Assembly: GCA_944989445.1 (NCBI GenBank)
Contig: CALYLW010000972.1
Location: 1-64,000, forward strand
DNA length: 64,000 nt
Reading direction: 5' to 3'
Source of the DNA: Ampullaceana balthica
Taxonomy: Eukaryota; Mollusca; Gastropoda; Lymnaeidae
The translations under genes and the position numbers were made by a program. The first letter of the stretch is position 1. Each line of letters opens with the position of its first letter. The notes under the pieces were generated by a model. It made no database searches, was not told where the DNA came from, and saw only the letters and a program-made list of their open reading frames with translations. This document shows positions 1 to 12,182 of the stretch, piece after piece.

Positions 1-1320
1 CGCCTGAAGAAAAGAGGACAGGCCCCATAATCGGCACCATACAAGCTGAAGGTTGTAGGTTTCAATATCCAAATTTGTAACCTTTTTTCTAACAACAATT
101 TAACATCCAAATACACGATGAAATGTTTCGATCGAATCACGGCAAAAAACCAAATAGTGTTATTTGTCGGTGAGCGTTTAATCAGTTAACATCAGTGGTA
201 CATACCATTCTGTTGACTTGAAGTTGCATAACTTACAATTTGTCTTACTTATGAGTGGAACGAATACGCATAAGATTTACTCTGTTGAACATCACCGCCT
301 CAGTATGTGACCGCCAAAATGACGTCATAGTTTAATTTGTTCGTGTGTCGTAATGTCTCAGAACAACCCGTGCTAGCCAGCAGATCTTTGCTGTAGGAGC
401 AATTTACGCAACAATTTGTTGATTTACTGTAGTTCCACGCCACTTTTTTTTCAAAACCGGTAAATCAATTCTCAGACAACGTGATTTTTCGAGATTATAT
501 CGTTATGATTTGTTGACCGACTGTCATCTCTCGAATCTCCCAGGTAAAATATCCGACTTAAAAACATATTTAAATAACAAGAAATTCAAAAACATTCAAT
601 TACTTGTTATAAGTAATCGTATTGGTGTGTCCGCTGAACAAATTTTGACTTTTGTATAGTAACGTCTGGAACAGTGCCGACATCCGTCTTGTACCTGGTC
701 ATCGTCTACTTCAACGTCAGGGCATCGGCAATCTTAATGACACAACGACCACTTCATATAGTCTCTATTGAAATACCCTCCAACCACCCCTCCCCACCAC
801 ACACACACACACACGCTCGTAGCCAGCCAACCCAATCTTGTGTCCTTAAATAACGTTTTTATGGATAATTATATGTGAATGTTTTCTTAGCACCAGTGTA
901 ACGGTTGTTCACCCGACCATTTTGCGTTCCGGCATATAACGTATTGTCACTATAACAATGGCGCTGTTGTAACTGATCGAATATTCTGTAAAAAAAACGT
1001 CGCCTCTAGCACCCCTCACACTCAACCTTTTATTTTATTTTTAAAAATTGCACATTTGTAAAACACAATGAGAATTCCCGTTTATTTACTTCATTTGTTA
1101 ATTCCGACTGTCCAGTATTAAGTACTGTAACTGTGCCCTCCCCCCAAACCCATTAAAAAATCGATTATTCAACACTCTAGCCAGTACTTAAATTGTGACA
1201 TAATACACCCCCCCCACACACACACACCTACCCGCCCTTTCTGTTGTCCTTCATGCATCATCTGCTCTATCCTTGAGTTTCTTATGGCTGATTGATCAAG
1301 TGATCATTAATTTACGCTGA
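1..1320. other. Non-coding flank with short CA runs
   Basis: I see no gene, no credible exon and no recognisable transposon end here. The stretch holds short CA-rich microsatellites near 797-814 and 1,206-1,228, several C-rich runs and AT-rich sequence. The 36-bp minisatellite begins abruptly at its right edge. Confidence 0.5.
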
Positions 1321-4300
1321 ATGTGATATCGGCCCAGTGGGTCGTTGTATTCAATGATGTGATATCGGCCCAGTGGGTCGTTGTGTTCAATGATGTGATA
1401 TCGGCCCAGTGGATCGTTGTGTTCAATGATGTGATATCGGCCCAGTGGGTCGTTGTGTTCAATGATGTGATATCGGCCCAGTGGGTCGTTGTGTTCAATG
1501 ATGTGATATCGGCCCAGTGGGTGGTTGTGTTCAATGATGTGATATCGGCCCAGTGGGTCGTTGTGTTCAATGATGTGATATCGGCCCAGTGGGTCGTTGT
1601 GTTCAATGATGTGATATCGGCCCAGTGGGTCGTTGTGTTCAATGATGTGATATCGGCCCAGTGGGTCGTTGTGTTCAATGATGTGATATCGGCCCAGTGG
1701 GTGGTTGTGTTCAATGATGTGATATCGGCCCAGTGGGTCGTTGTGTTCAATGATGTGATATCGGCCCAGTGGGTCGTTGTGTTCAATGATGTGATATCGG
1801 CCCAGTGGGTCGTTGTGTTCAATGATGTGATATCGGCCCAGTGGGTCGTTGTGTTCAATGATGTGATATCGGCCCAGTGGGTCGTTGTGTTCAATGATGT
1901 GATATCGGCCCAGTGGGTCGTTGTGTTCAATGATGTGATATCGGCCCAGTGGGTCGTTGTGTTCAATGATGTGATATCGGCCCAGTGGGTCGTTGTGTTC
2001 AATGATGTGATATCGGCCCAGTGGGTCGTTGTGTTCAATGATGTGATATCGGCCCAGTGGGTCGTTGTGTTCAATGATGTGATATCGGCCCAGTGGGTCG
2101 TTGTGTTCAATGATGTGATATCGGCCCAGTGGGTCGTTGTGTTCAATGATGTGATATCGGCCCAGTGGGTGGTTGTGTTCAATGATGTGATATCGGCCCA
2201 GTGGGTGGTTGTGTTCAATGATGTGATATCGGCCCAGTGGGTCGTTGTGTTCAATGATGTGATATCGGCCCAGTGGGTGGTTGTGTTCAATGATGTGATA
2301 TCGGCCCAGTGGGTCGTTGTGTTCAATGATGTGATATCGGCCCAGTGGGTGGTTGTGTTCAATGATGTGATATCGGCCCAGTGGGTCGTTGTGTTCAATG
2401 ATGTGATATCGGCCCAGTGGGTCGTTGTGTTCAATGATGTGATATCGGCCCAGTGGGTGGTTGTGTTCAATGATGTGATATCGGCCCAGTGGGTGGTTGT
2501 GTTCAATGATGTGATATCGGCCCAGTGGGTCGTTGTGTTCAATGATGTGATATCGGCCCAGTGGGTCGTTGTGTTCAATGATGTGATATCGGCCCAGTGG
2601 GTCGTTGTGTTCAATGATGTGATATCGGCCCAGTGGGTCGTTGTGTTCAATGATGTGATATCGGCCCAGTGGGTCGTTGTGTTCAATGATGTGATATCGG
2701 CCCAGTGGGTCGTTGTGTTCAATGATGTGATATCGGCCCAGTGGGTCGTTGTGTTCAATGATGTGATATCGGCCCAGTGGGTCGTTGTGTTCAATGATGT
2801 GATATCGGCCCAGTGGGTCGTTGTGTTCAATGATGTGATATCGGCCCAGTGGGTCGTTGTGTTCAATGATGTGATATCGGCCCAGTGGGTCGTTGTGTTC
2901 AATGATGTGATATCGGCCCAGTGGGTCGTTGTGTTCAATGATGTGATATCGGCCCAGTGGGTCGTTGTGTTCAATGATGTGATATCGGCCCAGTGGGTCG
3001 TTGTGTTCAATGATGTGATATCGGCCCAGTGGGTCGTTGTGTTCAATGATGTGATATCGGCCCAGTGGGTCGTTGTGTTCAATGATGTGATATCTCGGCC
3101 CAGTGGGTCATTGTGTTCAATGATGTGATATCGGCCCCAGTGGGTCGTTGTGTTCAATGATGTGATATCTCGGCCCAGTGGGTCGTTGTGTTCAATGATG
3201 TGATATCGGCCCAGTGGGTCGTTGTGTTCAATGATGTGATATCGGCCCAGTGGGTGGTTGTGTTCAATGATGTGATATCGGCCCAGTGGGTCGTTGTGTT
3301 CAATGATGTGTTATCGGCCCAGTGGGTCATTGTGTTCAATGATGTGATATCGGCCCAGTGGGTGGTTGTGTTCAATGATGTGATATCGGCCCAGTGGGTC
3401 GTTGTGTTCAATGATGTGATATCGGCCCAGTGGGTCGTTGTGTTCAATGATGTGATATCGGCCCAGTGGGTCGTTGTGTTCAATGATGTTATATCGACCC
3501 AGTGGGTCGTTGTGTTCAATGATGTGATATCGGCCCAGTGGGTCGTTGTGTTCAATGATGTGATATCGGCCCAGTGGGTCGTTGTGTTCAATGATGTGAT
3601 ATCGGCCCAGTGGGTCGTTGTGTTCAATGATATGATATCGGCCCAGTGGGTCGTTGTGTTCAATGATGTGATATCGGCCCAGTGGGTCGTTGTGTTCAAT
3701 GATGTGATATCGGCCCAGTGGGTCGTTGTGTTCAATGATATGATATCGGCCCAGTGGATTGTTGTGTTCAATGATGTGATATCGGCCCAGTGGGTCGTTG
3801 TGTTCAATGATGTGATATCGGCCCAGTGGGTCGTTGTGTTCAATGATGTGATATCTCGGCCCAGTGGGTCGTTGTGTTCAATGATATGATATCGGCCCAG
3901 TGGATCGTTGTGTTCAATGATGTGATATCGGCCCAGTGGGTCGTTGTGTTCAATGATGTGATATCGGCCCAGTGGGTCGTTGTGTTCAATGATGTGATAT
4001 CGGCCCAGTGGGTCGTTGTGTTCAATGATGTGATATCTCGGCCCAGTGGGTCATTGTGTTCAATGATGTGATATCGGCCCCAGTGGGTCGTTGTGTTCAA
4101 TGATGTGATATCTCGGCCCAGTGGGTCGTTGTGTTCAATGATGTGATATCGGCCCAGTGGGTCGTTGTGTTCAATGATGTGATATCGGCCCAGTGGGTGG
4201 TTGTGTTCAATGATGTGATATCGGCCCAGTGGGTCGTTGTGTTCAATGATGTGATATCGGCCCAGTGGGTCGTTGTGTTCAATGATGTGATATCGGCCCA

Positions 4301-5704
4301 GTGGGTGGTTGTGTTCAATGATGTGATATCGGCCCAGTGGGTGGTTGTGTTCAATGATGTGATATCGGCCCAGTGGGTCGTTGTGTTCAATGATGTGATA
4401 TCGGCCCAGTGGGTCGTTGTGTTCAATGATGTTATATCGACCCAGTGGGTCGTTGTGTTCAATGATGTGATATCGGCCCAGTGGGTCGTTGTGTTCAATG
4501 ATGTGATATCGGCCCAGTGGGTCGTTGTGTTCAATGATGTGATATCGGCCCAGTGGGTCGTTGTGTTCAATGATATGATATCGGCCCAGTGGGTCGTTGT
4601 GTTCAATGATGTGATATCGGCCCAGTGGGTCGTTGTGTTCAATGATGTGATATCTCGGCCCAGTGGGTCGTTGTGTTCAATGATATGATATCGGCCCAGT
4701 GGATCGTTGTGTTCAATGATGTGATATCGGCCCAGTGGGTCGTTGTGTTCAATGATGTGATATCGGCCCAGTGGGTCGTTGTGTTCAATGATGTGATATC
4801 GGCCCAGTGGGTGGTTGTGTTCAATGATGTGATATCTCGGCCCAGTGGGTCATTGTGTTCAATGATGTGATATCGGCCCCAGTGGGTCGTTGTGTTCAAT
4901 GATGTGATATCTCGGCCCAGTGGGTCATTGTGTTCAATGATGTGATATCGGCCCAGTGGGTCGTTGTGTTCAATGATGTGATATCGGCCCAGTGGGTCGT
5001 TGTGTTCAATGATGTGATATCGGTCCCAGTGGGTCGTTGTGTTCAATGATGTGATATCTCGGCCCAGTGGGTCATTGTGTTCAATGATGTGATATCGGCC
5101 CAGTGGGTCGTTGTGTTCAATGATGTGATATCGGCCCAGTGGGTCGTTGTGTTCAATGATGTTATATCGACCCAGTGGGTCGTTGTGTTCAATGATGTGA
5201 TATCGGCCCAGTGGGTCTTTGTGTTCAATGATGTGATATCGGCCCAGTGGGTCGTTGTGTTCAATGATGTGATATCGGCCCAGTGGGTCGTTGTGTTCAA
5301 TGATGTGATATCGGCCCAGTGGGTCGTTGTGTTCAATGATGTGATATCGGCCCAGTGGGTCTTTGTGTTCAATGATGTGATATCGGCCCAGTGGGTCTTT
5401 GTGTTCAATGATGTGATATCGGCCCAGTGGGTCTTTGTGTTCAATGATGTGATATCGGCCCAGTGGCTGGTTGTGTTCAATGATGTGATATCGGCCCAGT
5501 GGGTGGTTGTGTTCAATGATGTGATATCGGCCCAGTGGGTCGTTGTGTTCAATGATGTGATATCGGCCCAGTGGGTCGTTGTGTTCAATGATGTGATATC
5601 GGCCCAGTGGGTCGTTGTGTTCAATGATGTGATATCGGCCCAGTGGGTCGTTGTGTTCAATGATGTGATATCGGCCCAGTGGGTCGTTGTGTTCAATGAT
5701 GTGA
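1321..5704. repeat. 36-bp minisatellite, about 122 copies
   Basis: The unit, beginning ATGTGATATCGGCCCAGTGG, is 36 bp long and repeats for about 4.38 kb, with an EcoRV site (GATATC) in nearly every unit. Most changes are a C/G swap in GTCGTT versus GTGGTT. Because 36 is a multiple of three and no frame of the unit contains a stop on either strand, long ORFs run on both strands. They end only where units gained or lost bases (TATCTCGG and GGCCCCAG variants). Variant units recur in the same order about 943 bp and 799 bp apart, so larger blocks were duplicated. I see no promoter, splice sites or flanking coding sequence and do not call a gene. Confidence 0.95.
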
Positions 5705-6013
5705 AGCTGGTAACGCGAACGTTGTCATATTGCTAGACAAAAGCCGAGTAGATCTTCCCGAATATTCATGTCAAGTTAAGTGCAAACGTACCAGATGAAG
5801 AATCAATCAAACATTGTAGGACACAACAAGACAACAAGAGAACAAGACAACGAATGTATAGGCAAGAACCTTCTTCAGCCAACAGTTAAATAAAATTTTA
5901 AAAATTTGAGGAAAACTTTGAAGAACAGCTAGCGATGATTGGTAGTGAACGGGTGAGATAGAGATTTATGTAGGCCAGGGGTCTTAAAACTACAGCCCGC
6001 GGGCCAGATGCGG
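5705..6013. other. Spacer with the left end of a hAT-like element
   Basis: This is unique sequence between two arrays. At about 5,976 it contains CAGGGGTCTTAAAACTACAG followed by a GCCCGCGGGCC palindrome. That is the form of the left terminus of hAT elements beginning CAGGGGTC, and compares with the complete copy at 57,289-57,628. No matching right end is seen; the 15-bp array begins about 38 bp inside the element. Confidence 0.45.
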
Positions 6014-6826
6014 GGAGGCAGTGTACAGGGTGGCAGTGTACGGGGTGGCAGTGTACGGGGTGGCAGTGTACAGGGTGGTAGTGTACAGGGTGGCAGTGTA
6101 CAGGGTGGCAGTGTACGGGGTGGCAGTGTACGGGGTGGTAGTGTACGGGGTGGCAGTGTACGGGGTGGCAGTGTACGGGGTGGCAGTGTACAGGGTGGCA
6201 GTGTACAGGATGGTAGTGTACAGGATGGCAGTGTACGGGGTGGTAGTGTACAGGATGGTAGTGTACGGGGTGGTAGTGTACAGGATGGTAGTGTACAGGA
6301 TGGTAGTGTACGGGGTTGTAGTGTACAGGATGGCAGTGTACGGGTTGGTAGTGTACGGGGTGGCAGTGTACAGGGTGGCAGTGTACGGGGTGGCAGTGTA
6401 CGGGGTGGTAGTGTACAGGGTGGCAGTGTACAGGGTGGTAGTGTACGGGGTGGTAGTGTACCGGGTGGTAGTGTACAGGGTGGCAGTGTACCGGGTGGTA
6501 GTGTACGGGGTGGTAGTGTACGGGGTGGTAGTGTACAGGGTGGTAGTGTACGGGGTGGCAGTGTACGGGGTGGCAGTGTACAGGGTGGTAGTGTACGGGG
6601 TGGTAGTGTACGGGGTGGTAGTGTACAGGGTGGTAGTGTACAGGGTGGTAGTGTACAGGGTGGTAGTGTACAGGGTGGTAGTGTACAGGGTGGTAATGTA
6701 CAGGGTGGTAGTGTACAGGGTGGTAGTGTACAGGGTGGTAGTGTACAGGGTGGTAGTGTACGGGGTGGTAGTGTACAGGGTGGTAGTGTACAGGGTGGTA
6801 GTGTACGGGGTGGTAGTGTACGGGGG
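6014..6826. repeat. 15-bp minisatellite, about 54 copies
   Basis: The unit is TGGYAGTGTACRGGG, with CAGGG, CGGGG and CAGGA variants mixed along the array. Fifteen is divisible by three, so several frames stay open on both strands, giving low-complexity Val-Tyr, Gly-Gly-Ser and Thr-Leu-Pro-Pro peptides. These are not credible proteins. The array starts inside a hAT-like left end. Confidence 0.95.
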
Positions 6827-7440
6827 GGAGGGGGGAGGCAAGAGTCAACATGTGAAAAGAAATGTGTCATGCAATACCAAAGTCCCAGATAATGTTGAAG
6901 ATGGCTTGTTTTGCTTTAATTCCAACTTAAATGTCAGATGCTGTGATTATGATTCCATGAAATCCATCAACTCCACACAACTCAATACCACCACCTCACA
7001 CGACTACCCCACATACCAACCACAGACTCCAACCACACACACCAACCACACACACCAACCACACACACAACCAATGACAACTCCAAGCAGCAACCCTGCA
7101 CACCAATCACAAAGGAACACGCCACAAAACAACCTCATACTCCAGTCCCATACAACCTCATACTCCAGTCCCATTCAACCTCATACTCCAGTCCCATTCA
7201 GAAACCACACACGCAGAACCCATTCGGCAGTCCGTTCCGCCCCCCCCCTGCAAGCCACCTCGACACATCTTTCCCCCAACAAGCTCCACACAACAACCCA
7301 ACCAGCCAATCCCTACCCGCCTTCCCCAGACAACGTCCCCACATAACTTAACTCACATGACGTCCACACACGTCCTTTTTGGACGTGCATACTATAAATA
7401 TAATTAGTTTGTCAAGTAGCTATGACGTGCAGTGTACACA
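6827..7440. other. CA/CT-rich spacer
   Basis: A G-run at the array edge is followed by ordinary sequence and then, at about 6,965-7,345, a strongly C+A-rich plus strand with repeated ACCACACAC and CCCATACAACCTCATACTCC motifs. An ORF crossing it continues from the 15-bp array and has no recognisable domain. No gene is called. Confidence 0.5.
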
Positions 7441-8070
7441 GACCCTTGGGTAAGGACTCTGGTCAACACTGACCATAGGGTAAGGACTCTGGTCAACACT
7501 GGCCCTAGGGTAAGGACTCTGGTCAACACTGACCATAGGGTAAGGACTCTGGTCAACACTGACCATAGGGTAAGGAATCTGGTCAACACTGACCATAGGG
7601 TAAGGACTCTGGTCAACACTGGCCCTAGGGTAAGGAATCTGGTCAACACTGACCATAGGGTAAGGACTCTGGTCAACACTGACCCTAGGGTAAGGACTCT
7701 GGTCAACACTGGCCCTAGGGTAAGGACTCTGGTCAACACTGACCATAGGGTAAGGAATCTGGTCAACACTGGCCCTAGGGTAAGGACTCTGGTCAACACT
7801 GACCATAGGGTAAGGACTCTGGTCAACACTGACCATAGGGTAAGGACTCTGGTCAACACTGACCCTAGGGTAAGGACTCTGGTCAACACTGACCATAGGG
7901 TAAGGACTCTGGTCAACACTGACCCTAGGGTAAGGACTCTGGTCAACACTGACCATAGGGTAAGGACTCTGGTCAACACTGACCATAGGGTAAGGACTCT
8001 GGTCAACACTGGCCCTAGGGTAAGGAATCTGGTCAACACTGACCCTAGGGTAAGGACTCTGGTCAACACT
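7441..8070. repeat. 30-bp minisatellite, 21 copies
   Basis: Exactly 21 units of 30 bp are present. The core is TAAGGACTCTGGTCAACACT, preceded by GACCATAGGG, GACCCTAGGG or GGCCCTAGGG. Three unit types and an AGGACT/AGGAAT variant alternate irregularly. Open frames on both strands follow from the period being a multiple of three. Confidence 0.95.
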
Positions 8071-8435
8071 GGCACGGTCTTACATCCATTACCAAATTAT
8101 GGGTTGATCCTCCATAGGTCATTGAACCCATTCCCCGCAGACAACGGCACCAAAAACCGGACGAAACTTAATCATTTTAAATCCAATCAGCCTTACACCA
8201 AACACAGCCAATGAATGTGGACAGTCTGATCACGTGAGCTGTACTCTAAGAACCGAAAATAATGATTAAACAGCTGGTTAAATTAAAGGACTCCAGCTAT
8301 TATGTAATTAATATTTGGGGTAATGAACAAACCCAAACAAATGGGAAATGCATTGTTTAAAGTTTAAAGAGATTGGACGTATTATAATTAAAAATATCAT
8401 TTATCTCAGATTCGAAATTTAAAAAGGGTAATTTA
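8071..8435. other. Unassigned spacer
   Basis: Nothing recognisable is seen: no exon-like ORF, no array and no transposon terminus. Confidence 0.4.
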
Positions 8436-8871
8436 TAGGGCTGCGAAAATAAACGATTAATTAATCGATTAAACGGTAAAAAATATAATCGATTAAAAAT
8501 AATTTGTTCGATTAAAACTCCATTAAAATTTTAGAAAATATTTCTAATATTTTTGTTATAATTTATAAATAATTTATATTTTTGTTTCTTACATACTTTG
8601 CCCTTGTATTATTGTTATTTATTTAGACGTGCATAGGTAAACAAAAAAAGGGGTTTTCTTCTTTATTTCTTGCATAGCAGAACGAATTTGCTGCTTTACG
8701 TCACAAAATTTGGGAGTCATGGAATTACCGCGACTAAACCGATTTCGCAAAATAATTATTTGCAATTTAATTTGATCTATATACGTGTTATAAAAATATA
8801 ATTAATCGAAATCAATTCGATTAATCGATTATTATTTTTTCTCCGATTTATCGAACTAAACAAATTAATGA
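8436..8871. repeat. AT-rich segment with inverted ATTAATCGATT motifs
   Basis: The left part starts GGGCTGCGAAAATAAACGAT and contains several ATTAATCGATTAA-like motifs. Related motifs in inverse order lie at about 8,810-8,850 (TTCGATTAATCGATTATT). The layout suggests a decayed terminal-inverted-repeat element of about 430 bp, perhaps hAT-like. I could not define both ends or a target duplication, so the class is tentative. Confidence 0.35.
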
Positions 8872-9227
8872 GTACAAGCCGTAATTATTTATAGCAGCGT
8901 TTATATATTAACCGACTCGTCAAGTGAAATAACTTCAATGATTTTAGAATTTTCATTCTTTAATTTAAATTTTCGGAATCTCATCAGGGTGCCTTCATTA
9001 AACTCATGACGTGACATGTAGCAATTAATGAGGCTAATGTAAGGGAACTTACTGAAAGTGTGTTGACCACAAAAGACAACTATGCCCTGATTATAACTGA
9101 AAATTGTGTGTGTGTGTGGGGGGGTGATTTAAAAATGTAGTGATTTCAAACGCGAATGGATTTTGTTAAATTTCTTTTTTTTAACCAGCAGATGCAACGT
9201 CTAAGATTTGATCAAAGTAAAACAAAT
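8872..9227. other. Unassigned spacer
   Basis: This is AT-rich sequence with a short TG run followed by a G run near 9,107-9,124. No gene or element is recognised. Confidence 0.4.
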
Positions 9228-9431
9228 CATATCAGCGGTGTGGTTAGAAATATACGGTGTGTGAGAATGTTAGTTCTTGATATAATTTAATGTATCATAT
9301 CAGCGGTGTGGTTAGAAATATACGGTGTGTGAGAATGTTAGTTCTTGATATAATTTAATGTATCATATCAGCGGTGTGGTTAGAAATATACGGTGTGTGA
9401 GAATGTTAGTTCTTGATATAATTTAATGTAT
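9228..9431. repeat. 68-bp direct repeat, three copies
   Basis: Three consecutive 68-bp copies begin CATATCAGCGGTGTGGTTAG at 9,228, 9,296 and 9,364. They look essentially identical, which indicates recent amplification or an assembly duplication. The next array starts directly at their end. Confidence 0.95.
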
Positions 9432-9583
9432 CTGGTTACACATAAAGTCGCATGGTTACATCCAACCACCTGGTTACATATGGAGTCGAATGGTTACATC
9501 AAACCACCTGGTTACATATAGAGTCCAGTGGTTACATCCAACCACCTGGTTACAAATAGAGTCGAGTGGTTACATCCAAACGC
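9432..9583. repeat. 38-bp repeat, four diverged copies
   Basis: Each unit begins CTGGTTACA and contains a second GGTTACATC half about 22 bp later, so the 38-bp unit is itself a diverged near-duplication. The four copies differ at several positions. Confidence 0.9.
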
Positions 9584-9656
9584 CTGCTTCAAAGTTCTCC
9601 CCCCCCCCAAACCACGCATGTAAAATGTTCCCATCCCCTAGTTAGAATTGTCGTGT

Positions 9657-10074
9657 GCCTTGGACGTCATGCCTGAATGTCTTGGACGTCATGCCTGAAT
9701 GTCTTGGACGTCATGCCTGAATGTCTTGTACGTCATGCCTGAATGTCTTGGACGTCATGCCTGAATGTTTTGGACGTCATGCCTGAATGTCTTGGATGGC
9801 ATGCCTGAATGTCTTGTACGTCATGCCTGAATGTCTTGTACGTCATGCCTGAATGTCTTGGACGTCATGCCTGAATGTCTTGTACGTCATGCCTGAATGT
9901 CTTGGACGTCATGCCTGAATGTCTTGTACGTCATGCCTGAATGTCTTGTACGTCATGCCTGAATGTCTTGGACGTCATGCCTGAATGTCTTGTACGTCAT
10001 GCCTGAATGTCTTGGACGTCATGCCTGAATGTCTTGGACGTCATGCCTGAATGTCTTGGACGTCATGCCTGAAT
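9657..10074. repeat. 22-bp minisatellite, 19 copies, with ACGTCA cores
   Basis: Nineteen units of GTCTTGGACGTCATGCCTGA plus AT are present. About half have GGACGTCAT and the rest GTACGTCAT. Each contains ACGTCA, the half-site of the cAMP-response element bound by CREB/ATF bZIP proteins. No gene starts nearby, so a regulatory role is speculation. Confidence 0.95.
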
Positions 10075-10470
10075 GCATCGCTTCTCATTGAGGTCCTTCG
10101 TTACGCCACACGTCTGCATCCAAAACAATGTCCAATATTTGTAACTGTACTTAGCACCAACCCGATGAGCCAAATTTTGAAAAGGTATTTCTACCATACA
10201 GTGTCGTTGTCCTCAATATAAAAGGTGTTGGTCCTGCTGATACGGACCCGAGGTCTCAGGTGCTGTTCATTGAAATGAATGGAACCGGAACAGACAGCTG
10301 CTCAAGTTTTAAGAGCCACTTTGCTAATAGAGAATATCACATTGTGACGTCACCTTGGAATTAATTCAATCAACACGTTACAGTGATCCCAGTAATAATT
10401 AGATTTACTTTATTTTTGGGAACTATTTTTAGTTTTTTAGTGGGGTCAAGGAACACCATTTAGGCTGTTT
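10075..10470. other. Unassigned spacer
   Basis: This is unique sequence leading into dispersed repeat family 1. No gene or transposon end is recognised. Confidence 0.4.
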
Positions 10471-10965
10471 TTAAATCCTTTATATTAACTCGTGGTGTCT
10501 GGTTGAACCCTTGATTGCTTGTCGGTCGCCAAAACTTTGGATCGATTTTTAACCCACTTTCTCGTAAGCTAGCGAGCTGAAATTTTGCAGGCAGTTTTGT
10601 GGCGATGATAAAAACTATGTATCAAAATTTCAGATCGATCGCATGTACGGTAATTAAATTATTGAATTTTTAGATTATTTTATTTATTCCTATGTAACAT
10701 GTTATTTTTTGAGATAGAGTGTCGCGGTGCGTATTATATTGAACAACGTTTCTGTCGCGTAATAAGGTGCGTATTTTATTGACAACACTTTTTATAAACA
10801 TATTCGCATATGCGCATTATGTTAAACATGTTTTACGACACAACTGCAATTTTGTATTTTTGGATGGTCTTGCGCTGCGTATTATAATGATTATTCTTTT
10901 AGTTACGTCTCGTACATAAAGGATTTATAGTGAAAAACTTGTTTTTTTACGTTTTTTTAATTTAA
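10471..10965 (+). repeat. Dispersed repeat family 1, copy 1
   Basis: About 490 bp matches 28,541-29,037 in the same orientation, with scattered substitutions and indels. Shared blocks include CTTTGGATCGATTTTTAACC, CAAAATTTCAGATCGATCGC and TTATAGTNAAAAACTTG. No ORF or terminal inverted repeat is visible. It is either a satellite-like monomer or a non-autonomous element. Confidence 0.8.
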
Positions 10966-11014
10966 CGTTAAATCAAGGCGGCAAAACTCTAACCCCGTTC
11001 ATTGCGACGCAATG

Positions 11015-11471
11015 CTTAGCTAAGCCATGAGTCTTAGCTACGCCACAAGTCTTAGCTATGTCACAAGTCTTAGCTCGCCTCAAGTCTTAGCTACGACACA
11101 AGTCTTAGCTACGCCACACGTCTTAGCTACATCAGAATTCTTAGCTACGCCACAAGTCTTAGCTATGTCACAAGTCTTAGCTCACCGCAAGTCTTAGCTA
11201 CGACACAAGTCTTAGCTACGCCACACGTCTTAGCTACATCAGAATTCTTAGCTACGCCAGATGTCTTAGCTCGCCACAAGTCTTAGCTACGCCAGATGTC
11301 TTAGCTCGCCAGAATTCTTAGCTACGCCACGTGTCTTAGCTCGCCACAAGTCTTAGCTACGCCGCATGTCTTAGCTATGCCACAAGTCTTAGCTCGCTAC
11401 AAGTCTTAGCTACGCCACAAGTCTTAGCTACGCCACAAGTCTTAGCTACGCCACAAGTCTTGGCTCACCAG
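11015..11471. repeat. 18-bp minisatellite, about 25 copies
   Basis: The unit is CTTAGCTACGCCACAAGT. Variants include CTTAGCTCGCCACAAGT, CATCAGAATT and TATGTCACAAGT, and some units lack one to two bases. A mixed block (tatgtcacaagt, ctcgcc, tacgacac, tacgccacacg, acatcagaattc) occurs twice, so it was duplicated as a block. Confidence 0.93.
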
Positions 11472-11855
11472 TGTCAAATCTAAGTTCCAGTCAGAGTAGG
11501 ATCTCATTTGAAAAGAAAGCTTCAAGGAATAAAATGTTGTTATTGGCCAGAGTTGGGGAGGGGAAATAATAGCACAAATGGTAAACCAAATAATCCCTAT
11601 ATTTGTTTATGTTTATACAAGACAGTGACGGTGTCATTAACTATTTGGGGAAACTATAGCCATCATGAGTCCCGATATCGATGGGGTGTGGATTTTTTCC
11701 CCTTGTTTTATAAATTCTAGTTTTAATAAAACATAGTGTAAATAAAAGAATTGACAACATTACCCACAACATTACCCATAATATTACCCAAAAATCTTTT
11801 GGTCTACACCCTGAAAGTGTGAGAATCCTTGTGAGTTGTGACGACACATGTTACA
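11472..11855. other. Unassigned spacer
   Basis: Two overlapping ORFs of about 70 codons on opposite strands lie here. Neither has a recognisable domain, codon signature or neighbouring exon. Short ACATTACCCA repeats occur near 11,756-11,790. Confidence 0.4.
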
Positions 11856-11863
11856 GTCTAGAG

Positions 11864-12174
11864 CAGGGGTAGGGAAACCATGGCTCGCGAGACAGATGTG
11901 GCTCTATTATTAATGGCTGCATCTGGCACTCAGACAAATGTTGGATTATTTATTTTAAAAATTTAAATTCAGACTCCTTTGATGTCCTTTGATTGCACAT
12001 AAAAACAACATAAGAATGTTATTCAAAAGCATTCAAAGACATAATTATTGTTCTTTAGAGTTGAAATTACACAAAATTCACAAATTCACTTGAATTTTTA
12101 GTCTTAAACATAATGTATGACACAGAATATGTGGTGTTTATGGCTCTCTCAGACAAAAAATTTCCAGACCCCTG
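11864..12174. mobile_element. hAT-type MITE (311 bp)
   Basis: The left end is CAGGGGTAGGGAAACC. The right end, read inward on the minus strand, is CAGGGGTCTGGAAATT. The element is flanked by a perfect 8-bp target duplication, GTCTAGAG, at 11,856-11,863 and 12,175-12,182. CAGGGGT termini with 8-bp duplications are the hAT signature. There is no transposase ORF, so it is non-autonomous. Confidence 0.92.
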
Positions 12175-12182
12175 GTCTAGAG

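Noticed and set aside
1307..5736. Long overlapping ORFs on both strands, up to 616 codons
   Set aside because: They follow from a stop-free 36-bp unit repeated about 122 times. There is no start context, splice signal, unique domain or flanking coding sequence.
5898..7346. Several 280-440-codon ORFs (Val-Tyr, His-Pro-Val-His and Gly-Ser rich)
   Set aside because: Frame by-products of a 15-bp repeat in different frames and strands.
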